A DNA stretch of 64,000 nucleotides from assembly GCA_023394875.1 (NCBI GenBank), contig JAEXAB010000003.1, positions 372,001 to 436,000 on the forward strand, given 5' to 3'. The notes below the pieces were generated by a model. That model was given only the letters and a program-made list of their open reading frames with translations, was not told the origin of the DNA and did no database searches. Position numbers and translations under genes: made by a program. This stretch comes from Bacillota bacterium. Lineage in GTDB: Bacteria > Bacillota > Clostridia > Christensenellales > DTU072. The stretch's first letter is position 1. Each line of letters begins with the position of its first letter. Shown here piece after piece: positions 44,229-53,499 of the stretch.

Positions 44229-46469
44229 ATGGCGAAAAAAATTATTGCAAAAATTGTTGTCTATTCCATTATATTTTTACTTTTAAGTCTTACCGAAAAG
44301 TTTTTAGGCTTGTTCGGCTTTAGCGTTGGTCTGCTCTTTGCACTTTTTTATTGCAAAGAAAACCTCTTTATTCTCTTACCGACGTACGCTTTTGCTTCTT
44401 TACTTATTAACTTTTCCGTACCCTATCTTATATGCGTATCGGCGGTAATTTTAGTTGTTTTCTTAGTAGCTTTATTTCATTATAAAAGCGGCAAAAAAAT
44501 TTATCTTCTAGAAAACAGTATCCTAATAATTGTATCTCAGATACCCGTTATGGTGTTTTTCTCGCAAACGCTTAACCTGTTTGCCCTGACGATTATCGGC
44601 GTGGTTATTTCCGTTGCCTTTCATTACATATCTATAATTGTTTTTTACCCTGTGCTTATTCGGGGGTTAAGATATCGCATTTCCGCCAAGGAATACTTTG
44701 CTGCGGCTTTAGTTATTATCGCCCTTAGCATTGGGCTGACTACAATAACGATATTTGATATAAGGATATATTATTTTGTGGCAACGGCGGCAATAATCGT
44801 CCTTTCTAATATTGACAAAAAGCAACTGATGCCACTTTCCTGCGCTCTGGGTATCGGTGCTACAATAGCAACATCAGACCCGAACTTTACGGCGGTTACC
44901 TGCATTTTATCTCTTATCTGCCTATCTATTTCTGCCGCCCCAACCTATCTTAGGGCGTTGGGTGTACTCTTCGGTTACGTAATTTTGTATTACTTCCTAG
45001 TCGATTATTTTGACCTTATAGGCGCGATACCCGCTTTTGTGGGATGTCTTATCAGTGGAGTTATACCCCAAAAACTTTATAACAGACTGTCCGATATTAA
45101 ACAGAGCTATCAGCAAAAATTTGCGCTGCGTACCGTTGTCAACCGCGACCGTGAGGAAATAGGTAAGAAGCTTAATAAAATTTCTTCAGCATTTTACGAA
45201 ATGCAACAACTCTTGGTAAGTGAAAATCCTGTGGAAGAAACACCGGAAACGCTTACCTACTCCGTTTGTCAAGGTTGCTGTTTTACTTGCCCTAGATACG
45301 CGCGCTGTCGGGATAAAATGGGAGACACCGCCACCCCCGTGTCCAAACTTGTTCTGTCGGCTTTGGACAACGGCAAGGCTACCCTGCTTGACGCCGGCAT
45401 AAGCTTGGGAGAGAACTGCACCAAACTTTCCCGCCTTATTTCCTTAGCCAACGATACCGTAAAACAATACCGCAAAATGCAGGAACGTAAGAGCGGAATT
45501 GAACAAGGCAAAGAAATGGTAGTTTCTCAACTAGGAGGTGTGAGCGAACTGTTAAACGAACTTTCCCTCTCCCTAACAAGCACTCTTACTTTCGATACCG
45601 ATTTGGAAAAAAAGCTCATTGAGGAATTGGGCTACGCTAATATAATAGCCACCGATGCAGTAATTTACACCGATAATGAAATTCCTAAGGAAGTTAATTT
45701 AATAGTAAGGGAAAGTGACGTCAATAAAGCGGCTTTACCAAAAATTCTGTCCGACGTGGTGGGTATAAATATGGAAGAACTAAGCAGGGCAAGAGCCGTC
45801 AAAGGTATGGTAAGCCTCAATTATTCTTTGGCTCCGCGCTATAAGATACTGTACGGAGAAAGTATTGTCAGTAAAGAAGGAAGGCACTGCGGCGACACCC
45901 GTCAGGCGGTAAAAATAGCCCCAAGTAAAATAATGTTCGTACTATCGGACGGTATGGGTACGGGGATAAGCGCCCATGATACCAGCAGCCATATGCTTAT
46001 GCTTATAGAAACCTTTTATAAAGCGGGTTTTTCTCACAAGGCTATTTTTTCTTGTGTGTCAAGGCTACTTGCCTTACGTAAAAAAGAGGATTTCAGCGCC
46101 CTTGACTTGGCTGTGGTAGACCTTGAGAGCGGTGACGTTGATTTTATCAAACAAGGAGGCAGAGAAAGCTATATACTCTCCGACAAAAAACTTGACGTTA
46201 TTCAAGGCTCCGCTCTGCCTTTAGGTATCGTAGAAGATGCCGAACCCTTTATTGAACGGAGAAGGTTAAAAAGCGACGACATATTAATAATGTTAAGCGA
46301 CGGCATTACCGATAATATGTCAAACGAAGACTTCGCAACTTTACTTTGCGGCGATTTTTCCAAAAATCCACAGGATATTGCCGAAGCCATTACCGCCGAT
46401 ACCATCAGACTGTCTGATGAACACGCCGACGATATGACGGCTATGGTAATAAGATTGGTTCACAAATAA
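44229..46469 (+). CDS. spoIIE: Stage II sporulation protein E (PP2C phosphatase)
   Basis: A 746-residue protein of SpoIIE type. About ten membrane segments occupy residues 1-285; a linker region with Cys-rich QGCCFTCPRYARCRD (near 350) follows; a PP2C phosphatase domain ends the protein (about 540-740, with VLSDGMGTG and LSDGITDN carrying the metal-binding Asp residues). In Bacillus, SpoIIE dephosphorylates SpoIIAA to activate sigma-F in the forespore and helps polar division. The 748-residue alternative from GTG at 44223 lies in the ribosome site AAAGGTG, so ATG 44229 is used. This is the clearest sign that the lineage descends from endospore formers. Confidence 0.94.
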   Translation: MAKKIIAKIVVYSIIFLLLSLTEKFLGLFGFSVGLLFALFYCKENLFILLPTYAFASLLINFSVPYLICVSAVILVVFLVALFHYKSGKKIYLLENSILIIVSQIPVMVFFSQTLNLFALTIIGVVISVAFHYISIIVFYPVLIRGLRYRISAKEYFAAALVIIALSIGLTTITIFDIRIYYFVATAAIIVLSNIDKKQLMPLSCALGIGATIATSDPNFTAVTCILSLICLSISAAPTYLRALGVLFGYVILYYFLVDYFDLIGAIPAFVGCLISGVIPQKLYNRLSDIKQSYQQKFALRTVVNRDREEIGKKLNKISSAFYEMQQLLVSENPVEETPETLTYSVCQGCCFTCPRYARCRDKMGDTATPVSKLVLSALDNGKATLLDAGISLGENCTKLSRLISLANDTVKQYRKMQERKSGIEQGKEMVVSQLGGVSELLNELSLSLTSTLTFDTDLEKKLIEELGYANIIATDAVIYTDNEIPKEVNLIVRESDVNKAALPKILSDVVGINMEELSRARAVKGMVSLNYSLAPRYKILYGESIVSKEGRHCGDTRQAVKIAPSKIMFVLSDGMGTGISAHDTSSHMLMLIETFYKAGFSHKAIFSCVSRLLALRKKEDFSALDLAVVDLESGDVDFIKQGGRESYILSDKKLDVIQGSALPLGIVEDAEPFIERRRLKSDDILIMLSDGITDNMSNEDFATLLCGDFSKNPQDIAEAITADTIRLSDEHADDMTAMVIRLVHK

Positions 46470-46472
46470 AAA

Positions 46473-46505
46473 AAAGCTATCCGAAGTTTCGGATAGCTTT
46501 CTTAA
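46473..46505. terminator. Bidirectional terminator between spoIIE and nifJ
   Basis: A stem of at least 12 bp (AAAGCTATCCGA with TCGGATAGCTTT) and an AGTT loop, with A- and T-rich flanks, lying between the two convergent stops. Confidence 0.85.
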
Positions 46506-46518
46506 TTTAATGTTTTTA

Positions 46519-49500
46519 CTACATTGTTCTGTTAGCCATAGCTTTGTAGTTTTCACGTCTCTTAGCAGCTTCTTTTTCGTTGAGGTCAAACAACGCTTCG
46601 GCTTGTTCGGGATGAACTTTCTTAAGACTTGCGTATCTTGTTTCTCCTGCAAGGAAAGTCTTGTAATCGATAACAGGATCTTTGCTGTCAAGCACGAAGG
46701 GATTTTGTCCTTTTTCTTCCAAATCTGGATTGTAACGGTATAGCGACCAGTAACCGGAATCAACAGCGGCTTTCATTTCGGCAATGCTCTTGCCCATATT
46801 GATACCGTGGTTGATACAAGGAGCGTAAGCAATAATAATGGACGGTCCCTTGTATGCTTCGGCTTCTTTCATAGCCTTAACAACTTGAGCCATATTGGCG
46901 CCCAAACTTACTTGCGCTACATAAACGTAGCCGTAGCTTATTGCCATCATGCCGAGGTCTTTCTTTCTGGTCTTCTTTCCGCTTGCCGCAAACTTAGCGA
47001 TAGAGCCGGTAGGTGTTGCTTTACTTGCCTGTCCGCCGGTGTTGCTGTAAACTTCGGTGTCAAGAACTAAGATATTAACGTCTTCGCCCATAGCCAGTAC
47101 GTGGTCTAATCCGCCGTAACCGATATCGTATGCCCAACCGTCTCCGCCGAATATCCAAACAGATTTCTTAACCAAGCAATCGGCGTTGTCTTTGATATCG
47201 CTAATAATATCTGCATTGCTCTTTTCATTTTCTAAAGCTGCATTAACCTTTTCGGAAGCTACTTTGCTTGCTTCGGTGTCGTTAATTCCTGCTACCCACT
47301 CTGTGAAAGCAATTCTTGTTTCTTCGCTGACGCTGTCCATGATGGAAAGCATTTGCTCTTTAATTCTTTCTCTTCTTTGGGTGTAAGCAAGGTTCATACC
47401 ATAACCGAACTCTGCATTATCTTCAAATAAGGAGTTAGCCCAAGCCGGTCCGTGTCCCTTGTCATTGGTGGTATAAGGACAAGTAGGAGCACTGCCGCCG
47501 TAGATAGAAGAACATCCGGTAGCGTTAGCGATAACCATTCTATCACCAAACAACTGTGTAACAAGTTTTACGTAAGGAGTTTCGCCGCAGCCTGCGCATG
47601 CGCCGGAGAATTCGAACAAAGGCTTGGAGAACTGGCTTCCCTTCGGGTTGTCGGTCTTATAAATCTTGTCGTTTTCGGGCAAGTTCTCTGCATATTCCCA
47701 GTTTGCTGCTTCGTTTGCTATACCGTCGGCAATAGGTACCATGGTAAGAGCCTTTTCTTTAGCGGGGCAAACGTTTGCGCAAGAACCGCAACCTGTACAG
47801 TCATAAGGACTAACTTGTACTCTGAATTTATAGCCCTTGAATCCGTTTGCGTCTTTAACTGCAAAGCCTTCGGGAGCGTCAGCCAACTGTTCGGGAGTCT
47901 TCAAAACAGGTCTGATTGCCGCATGAGGACAAACAAGTGAACATTGGTTGCACTGTATGCAGTTATTGATATTCCACTGAGGAACGGACACCGCAATACC
48001 TCTCTTTTCATACTTGGAGGTGCCTACGGGTACCGAACCATCGGGATTGAACGCGCTTACAGGTAAGGTGTCGCCTTTCTGGTAGAGAACGGGATTAACT
48101 ACGTTCTTGAAGTAGTCGGTGCCGTTAATTTTTACCATGGGCGCGCCCTCTGTGGTGGTTGCCCAACTTTCGGGGTATTTTACTTCGATAAGGTTGCTTA
48201 TAGCTCCGTCAACAGCGGCGCAGTTCATATTAACTATGGCGTCACCTTTGTTGCCGTAAGTCTTCTTAATAGCGGCTTTCATATATTCTTCGGCTTTGTT
48301 ATAAGGAATAACTTCGGTCAGTTTGAAGAATGCTGCCTGCATAACGGTGTTTACACCCTTGGTAGCGCCAATGGACGCGATAACTTTGTTGCCGTCAAGA
48401 GTGTAGAACTTAATCTTCTTTCTAGCTATCATATTCTTTACTGCAGCGGGAAGGTTTGCATCCATTTCTTCGGGTGTCCAAATGCTGTTAAGTAAGAACG
48501 TGCCACCTTCTTTAAGGTCGCTCAACATATCATAGCGGAAAATATAGCTTGGAGTATGGCAAGCTACGAAGTCGGCATGGTCGATAAGATAACTGCTCTT
48601 AATGGGAGTGTCGCCAAAACGCAAGTGGGAAATAGTGATACCGCCGCTCTTCTTGGAGTCGTAGTGGAAATAACCTTGAGCGTATTTATTTGTATGGTCG
48701 CCGATAATTTTTATTGAGTTCTTATTTGCGCCTACCGTTCCGTCACTGCCCAATCCATAGAACTTGCAGCAAATACTTCCTGCGGGAGCGGCGTTTACAA
48801 ACTTACCAACGGGTAAGGATGTATTGCTTACGTCGTCACAAATACCAATGGTGAAGTGGTCTTTATTAGCTTTGCCCATATTGTCATAGATGGCGGCAAT
48901 CATTGTGGGATTGAACTCTTTGCTGCCCATACCGTAACGGCCCCCTAAAATAACGTAGTCTTTGCCGCGAAGCGCCGAACAAACGTCTAGATACAAAGGC
49001 TCTCCGATAGCGCCGGGCTCTTTGGTACGGTCAAGTACCGAAATATATTTAACTGTGCTGGGAATAGCCGCAACAAACTTTTCGATATCGAAAGGACGAT
49101 AAAGTCTTACTTTAATCAAACCGACTTTGTTGCCTCTGGCGTTTAGGTAGTCAACGGTTTCTTCGCAAGCTTCACTGCCCGAACCCATCATTATAATAAT
49201 CTTGTCGGCATCAGCTGCTCCGTAGTAGTCAAACAAATTGTACTTTCTACCGGTGATACTCTCTACCTGCTTCATGCAATCTTCTACAATTGCGGGAACT
49301 TTATCATAATAGAGGTTGCAAGCTTCTCTGTTCTGGAAATAGATATCTCCGTTTTGAGCGGTACCTTTCTGAATAGGATGTTCGGGATTAAGAGCGCGTT
49401 TCTTAAAGTCCTTTACGTCTTCCATGTCGACAAGAGTCTTCATTTCCTCATAATCGATAGCGTCGATTTTGCTCACTTCGTGGCTGGTACGGAAACCGTC

Positions 49501-50010
49501 AAAGAAATGAATGAAAGGAACTTTGGACTTCAAGGTAGCAAGGTGAGAAACCAAAGCAAGATCCATAACTTCTTGAACGGAGTTGCTGCAAATCATAGCA
49601 AAACCGGTTTGACGGCAAGCCATAACGTCGGCGTGGTCACCGAAAATGTTAAGAGCGTGAGCAGCCAAAGCGCGCGCCGATACGTGGAATACGCAGGGTA
49701 GCAATTCTCCGGCGATTTTATACATATTGGGTATCATTAGAAGCAAGCCCTGTGATGCCGTAAACGTGGTGGTTAGCGCACCAGCGCATAGCGAACCATG
49801 CACTGCGCCTGCCGCGCCGGCTTCGGACTGCATTTCTGCAATACGCAATTCCTGATTGAACATATTCTTCCTGCCTTTCGCAGCCCATTCGTCGGAATTT
49901 TCTGCCATAGGTGAGGAGGGTGTGATAGGATAAATAGCCGCTACTTCGCTAAAAGCATACGCTACGTGAGCCGCTGCGGTATTCCCATCAATCGTCATTT
50001 TTTTACTCAT
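46519..50010 (-). CDS. nifJ: Pyruvate:ferredoxin (flavodoxin) oxidoreductase
   Basis: A single-chain 1163-residue PFOR that oxidises pyruvate with CoA to acetyl-CoA and CO2, reducing ferredoxin. Domains in order: pyrimidine-binding domain (YAFSEVAAIYPITPSSPM near 20), CoA/transketolase-C part (VRLYRPFD near 315), gamma domain, a ferredoxin domain with two [4Fe-4S] sets (CIQCNQCSLVCP and CTGCGSCANVCP, about 685-760), and the TPP domain (CAGCGETPYVKL, GGDGWAYDIG, DTEVYSNTGGQ). Length and order match the clostridial enzyme. It supplies reduced ferredoxin that NfnAB could use. GGAGG lies before the ATG. Confidence 0.96.
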   Translation of the reverse strand: MSKKMTIDGNTAAAHVAYAFSEVAAIYPITPSSPMAENSDEWAAKGRKNMFNQELRIAEMQSEAGAAGAVHGSLCAGALTTTFTASQGLLLMIPNMYKIAGELLPCVFHVSARALAAHALNIFGDHADVMACRQTGFAMICSNSVQEVMDLALVSHLATLKSKVPFIHFFDGFRTSHEVSKIDAIDYEEMKTLVDMEDVKDFKKRALNPEHPIQKGTAQNGDIYFQNREACNLYYDKVPAIVEDCMKQVESITGRKYNLFDYYGAADADKIIIMMGSGSEACEETVDYLNARGNKVGLIKVRLYRPFDIEKFVAAIPSTVKYISVLDRTKEPGAIGEPLYLDVCSALRGKDYVILGGRYGMGSKEFNPTMIAAIYDNMGKANKDHFTIGICDDVSNTSLPVGKFVNAAPAGSICCKFYGLGSDGTVGANKNSIKIIGDHTNKYAQGYFHYDSKKSGGITISHLRFGDTPIKSSYLIDHADFVACHTPSYIFRYDMLSDLKEGGTFLLNSIWTPEEMDANLPAAVKNMIARKKIKFYTLDGNKVIASIGATKGVNTVMQAAFFKLTEVIPYNKAEEYMKAAIKKTYGNKGDAIVNMNCAAVDGAISNLIEVKYPESWATTTEGAPMVKINGTDYFKNVVNPVLYQKGDTLPVSAFNPDGSVPVGTSKYEKRGIAVSVPQWNINNCIQCNQCSLVCPHAAIRPVLKTPEQLADAPEGFAVKDANGFKGYKFRVQVSPYDCTGCGSCANVCPAKEKALTMVPIADGIANEAANWEYAENLPENDKIYKTDNPKGSQFSKPLFEFSGACAGCGETPYVKLVTQLFGDRMVIANATGCSSIYGGSAPTCPYTTNDKGHGPAWANSLFEDNAEFGYGMNLAYTQRRERIKEQMLSIMDSVSEETRIAFTEWVAGINDTEASKVASEKVNAALENEKSNADIISDIKDNADCLVKKSVWIFGGDGWAYDIGYGGLDHVLAMGEDVNILVLDTEVYSNTGGQASKATPTGSIAKFAASGKKTRKKDLGMMAISYGYVYVAQVSLGANMAQVVKAMKEAEAYKGPSIIIAYAPCINHGINMGKSIAEMKAAVDSGYWSLYRYNPDLEEKGQNPFVLDSKDPVIDYKTFLAGETRYASLKKVHPEQAEALFDLNEKEAAKRRENYKAMANRTM

Positions 50011-50096
50011 TTTACTAACCTCCGTAAGATTTATTTCGTAAATATATTTGTGTCGAATTTTTACTACATTAAATAGATAACTAAGATAGCATTAAC

Positions 50097-50125
50097 ATTA
50101 TATATAGAAAATCTCTCAAAGTCAA
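50097..50125 (-). promoter_or_regulatory. Promoter of nifJ
   Basis: On the minus strand TTGACT (50120-50125), 17-bp spacer, TATAAT (50097-50102), giving a leader of about 80 nt. A small inverted repeat (ATATTG/CAATAT, 50136-50151) lies just upstream of the -35. Confidence 0.65.
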
Positions 50126-50194
50126 TCTAATTTGAATATTGTTTCCAATATATTTACAATATATTACCATTCAAAAACATAAGGAAATTACTCG

Positions 50195-50223
50195 TTGACT
50201 AATGGGTGCAGATGTTTTATAAT
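50195..50223 (+). promoter_or_regulatory. Promoter of the M20 peptidase gene
   Basis: TTGACT (50195-50200), 17-bp spacer, TATAAT (50218-50223), about 30 bp before the ATG. Confidence 0.65.
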
Positions 50224-50253
50224 ATTTGTATATTTTATTAAATTTGGAGAACA

Positions 50254-51714
50254 ATGATGAAAACTGGCTTAATCGTACTTATATGTGTTCTGGGCGCCTT
50301 TGCAGCCCTACTTCTTTTTATGATTATACGCGCCGCTTTAGCAAAACCGAAGGCGTTAAATAATCAAAATTATACCCCCATTGAGGTAAATAAAGAGGAA
50401 GTTACCGAACATTTAAGTCAAGCCGTACAAATACCTACCGTTACGGTAATTACCGAAAATCAGAGCTATCAACCTTTTTTGGATTATCATAAATTTTTGG
50501 AAAAAACCTACCCGCTAATTCATGCTAAAGCCGAAAGAACGGTAATCAACGGCTATAGCCTAATTATAAAATATCCGGGAACAGACAGTAGTTTATTGCC
50601 CGGTTGCTTCCTTGCTCACCAGGACGTTGTACCCGCCCCCGCCGAAGGTTGGGAAGTGGACCCCTTTGCCGGAGTTGTAAAAGACGGCTACGTTTACGGC
50701 AGAGGCAGTCAGGATATGAAGAGCCAAATGATAGCGGCTTTGGAAGGCTTAGAAATCCTTTTACGGCAAGGCTTTACACCTAAGAGAACAATTTATTACT
50801 GCTTCGGACACGACGAAGAATATACCGGAAAAGACGGCGCTAATTCTATTTCCGATTATCTTTTTAATAACGGCATCCGCTTTGAATTTGTTATCGACGA
50901 AGGGGGCACGGTTCTTGACGGCGGTATGCTAGGTATCGACGGTATGGTAGCTCTTATCGGCACTTGCGAAAAAGGCTACGTTGATTATCTCCTTACTTCA
51001 AGAATGGACGGCGGACACGCTTCTGCTCCCCAAAAACGCAGCGCGGTCGACGCTATCGCCGAAGCAATTTTGGACTTAAAACATTTACCTATGAAGAGTT
51101 ATTGGTCAAAACCCGCCAAACAGACTTTCAGAACTCTGGCGCCCTATATGATGCCAATCTATAAGTTCTTATTCGTAAACTCCGATATTTTAGGACCTTT
51201 ACTCAAAATGGTTCTTTCTTTGATTAATCCCATTACCAATAGCTTACTAAGAACTACTTTTGCCTTCACACAAATGGAAGGAGCCAGTGCGCCCAACGTT
51301 ATTCCCACCAAAGCGTCGGCTGTTGTCAACTGCAGAATAAATATCGGTCAAACTCAAAAAGAAGTTAAGGAACATATCCAAAAGGTTGTGGGCAAAAATA
51401 TAGAAGTGACCGAACTCAACCCCGGTTTTGACCCCTCCCCCGTAAGCCGTACCGATACCGAAATATACAACGTGTTGGTAAAATCAATAACACAAGTATT
51501 TGATAAGTTTATACCGGCGCCCTATCCGTTTATTGCGGCTACCGATGCGAAATATTATTACAAAGTAAGCGACAACGTATACCGTTTTACACCATTCTTG
51601 GTCAGTATGGACGACCAACACAGAATCCACGCCCTAAACGAACGTTGCGACATAAACGGACTTGTAAAAGCCACACAATTCTTTGCCTGCTTTATCCAAA
51701 ACACCTGTCAATAA
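50254..51714 (+). CDS. M20-family peptidase, membrane-anchored (CPS1/PM20D1-like)
   Basis: A 486-residue zinc hydrolase. An N-terminal membrane segment (about 5-28) with few charged residues anchors it. The M20 ligands appear in order: His in FLAHQDVVP, the bridging Asp in GRGSQDMKS, the Glu pair in GHDEEYTGKDGA, and a Glu/Asp in VIDEGG; the dimer-domain His lies in GGHASAP. Order and length resemble carboxypeptidase S and PM20D1, which cleave or form N-acyl amino acids. The substrate and the side of the membrane are not certain. TTGGAG precedes tandem ATGs. Confidence 0.88.
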   Translation: MMKTGLIVLICVLGAFAALLLFMIIRAALAKPKALNNQNYTPIEVNKEEVTEHLSQAVQIPTVTVITENQSYQPFLDYHKFLEKTYPLIHAKAERTVINGYSLIIKYPGTDSSLLPGCFLAHQDVVPAPAEGWEVDPFAGVVKDGYVYGRGSQDMKSQMIAALEGLEILLRQGFTPKRTIYYCFGHDEEYTGKDGANSISDYLFNNGIRFEFVIDEGGTVLDGGMLGIDGMVALIGTCEKGYVDYLLTSRMDGGHASAPQKRSAVDAIAEAILDLKHLPMKSYWSKPAKQTFRTLAPYMMPIYKFLFVNSDILGPLLKMVLSLINPITNSLLRTTFAFTQMEGASAPNVIPTKASAVVNCRINIGQTQKEVKEHIQKVVGKNIEVTELNPGFDPSPVSRTDTEIYNVLVKSITQVFDKFIPAPYPFIAATDAKYYYKVSDNVYRFTPFLVSMDDQHRIHALNERCDINGLVKATQFFACFIQNTCQ

Positions 51715-51804
51715 TATACATTTTTACATATCTTGTTTTGTCCGGGCTTTTCCCTTAGGGGTTAAGCCTAAATTTTCTAAAATATGTATCTAAGGGAGAT
51801 AAAT

Positions 51805-53049
51805 ATGAGAAACGCAGGATTTAACGACGAAAACGAAAGAAGAAGACTTAACCGAAAACTTATCCCATACAATTTGATAATTATATTAATATCGGTTGCT
51901 TGCGTGATATCTTTGGCAATGGGCACTTTTTGGAAATTCGGTATTGCCTATCAGATGCCAAAGGATATGATGAAAAACCTTTTGCAAAGTACCGGAGAGC
52001 CTCAACCGCTAGAAGAAGGCGCCGAAGACTTTTTTGAAAAAATCGATTTTGAAAGCATAGCGACTAATGCCAAATTCGAATTCGGGCTCACTATTAACCC
52101 CGACGTATTGTTTACCTCTTTATCGGGCGATAATACGGCTACGGTCACTAAAGCTATCAATTCCGCCTCTTCGGAAATTGTCAAAAACGTAAATACCATT
52201 ATTAAAAATATGTTCGCCGCAGGTATGAAACTTGCCGTAGCAATGGCGGTGGAAGAAGTGAACTCCGCTATTGAAGAAAGCGTGGATCAATTAAACCAAC
52301 AAAGCGCAAACATAGATTTGTCGGGTATGGACAATATTATTGACGAAATGCTAAGCGACAATCCCAACTCAACCCAAATAAAAGCCGACCTAATTGCTTT
52401 GGTAAACGCGCAGATAGATAACGCAACCGATCTTACCGAAGAACAAAAAAATCAGTTGAAAGCGGAAAGCGAAACCAACGTCGGAGATTTTTATGACAAC
52501 ATAGTGGAAGAATTCGGTGATGAAAACGGCTCACTCCAACCGGTTAATATCGCCGCTTCTTTACTTGGAGACACTCTTAATATTAACGTAGAAGGCGGAA
52601 GCGGAGACGCTGCGGAAAATCTTTCTTTGGCGGTAACTAATAAAATTATGTCTTCTATGAACCCGGATACAATAAATAAAATAAGCTTGGTATTAAAAGG
52701 TATAGCTATATTCTTAGTTGTCGTTATGGCGGCTTGGGGGCTCCTTGCCTTAAAAGCGCTGTTGAAAATTTTCGCTAAAAACAAAGGCGTTGGTTTAGGT
52801 CTAGCTAGATTTCTTGGTTGGATACCTCACGTGTTGTTAGTTGGTCTTCCTATGCTGATAATTTTGCTGCTGCCAAAAATAATCGCCTCTGTTTCGTCGG
52901 AGCAATTTACTCAGTACGCCGAATATGCAAAGGGGCTGTCGCTGACGTTTAGCAGTATGACCTATATATCGGCGCTAGGTACTGTGGCGCTGATGCTTAT
53001 TAATTGGTTCGGATACAAATCCACCAAGAAAAAGATAAAAAGATTATAA
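51805..53049 (+). CDS. Membrane protein of unknown function
   Basis: A 414-residue protein with one membrane segment near residues 25-45, a large soluble region (about 50-280) that is acidic and rich in Asn, Ser and Asp, and three further membrane segments (about 290-315, 335-360, 380-405). The topology suggests an extracytoplasmic domain held by flanking helices. I recognise no family. The ATG at 51805 with AAGGGAG upstream is preferred over the ATG at 51784. A terminator follows, so it is separate from padR. Confidence 0.72.
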   Translation: MRNAGFNDENERRRLNRKLIPYNLIIILISVACVISLAMGTFWKFGIAYQMPKDMMKNLLQSTGEPQPLEEGAEDFFEKIDFESIATNAKFEFGLTINPDVLFTSLSGDNTATVTKAINSASSEIVKNVNTIIKNMFAAGMKLAVAMAVEEVNSAIEESVDQLNQQSANIDLSGMDNIIDEMLSDNPNSTQIKADLIALVNAQIDNATDLTEEQKNQLKAESETNVGDFYDNIVEEFGDENGSLQPVNIAASLLGDTLNINVEGGSGDAAENLSLAVTNKIMSSMNPDTINKISLVLKGIAIFLVVVMAAWGLLALKALLKIFAKNKGVGLGLARFLGWIPHVLLVGLPMLIILLLPKIIASVSSEQFTQYAEYAKGLSLTFSSMTYISALGTVALMLINWFGYKSTKKKIKRL

Positions 53050-53053
53050 AGAT

Positions 53054-53090
53054 AAACCGCCATTACGAAAAAGAATGGCGGTTTTTAATT
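53054..53090 (+). terminator. Terminator after the membrane protein gene
   Basis: An 11-bp perfect stem (AAACCGCCATT with AATGGCGGTTT), a 9-nt loop, then TTTAATTTTTTTT. Confidence 0.85.
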
Positions 53091-53108
53091 TTTTTTGTCG
53101 ACAACCTC

Positions 53109-53140
53109 TTGACAAAATACATATTGATGTTATTATGTAT
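53109..53140 (+). promoter_or_regulatory. padR promoter with candidate PadR operator
   Basis: TTGACA (53109-53114), 16-bp spacer, TATTAT (53131-53136). The perfect inverted repeat ATACATA (53117-53123), 10 bp, TATGTAT (53134-53140) sits between and over the -10, as expected for an autoregulating PadR dimer. Confidence 0.65.
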
Positions 53141-53168
53141 ATAAACACATTATATATCGGAGGACAAA

Positions 53169-53498
53169 ATGGCAGTCAGCAGCGATATTTTACGCGGGCA
53201 TACCGAAACCATCATTTTGCGACAGCTTCTTGATAACGACAGCTACGGCTACGAGATAAGCAAGAATATTATCGAAATGGGCAAAGGCATGCTTGATATC
53301 AAGGACGCGACGATTTATACCGCTTGCCGTAGAATGGAAAGCGACGGACTGATTGTCACTTACTGGGGAGAAGGTTTTGAGGGGGCGAGACGGAGATACT
53401 ACTCAATAACCGAAGCAGGAAAAAAGTTCTACAATGAAAAAGCAACAGAATGGCTGCAAGTTAGCAGTATCTTAAACAAACTTATTATTGGAGGGTAA
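53169..53498 (+). CDS. PadR-family transcriptional regulator
   Basis: A 109-residue winged-helix repressor. The PadR core is clear: LRGHTETIILRQLLDNDSYGYEISKNI, then LDIKDATIYTACRRMESDGLIVTYW and RRRYYSITEAGKKF. PadR dimers bind inverted repeats and usually regulate their own operon with a membrane or transport gene. GGAGG lies before the ATG. It is followed after 1 bp by the DUF1700-like gene, and a matching palindrome overlaps its promoter. Confidence 0.93.
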   Translation: MAVSSDILRGHTETIILRQLLDNDSYGYEISKNIIEMGKGMLDIKDATIYTACRRMESDGLIVTYWGEGFEGARRRYYSITEAGKKFYNEKATEWLQVSSILNKLIIGG

Positions 53499-53499
53499 A

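Noticed and set aside
50051..50057. TGTCGAA in the nifJ leader as a Spo0A box
   Set aside because: A single 7-mer is expected by chance in AT-rich DNA and it lies downstream of the promoter.
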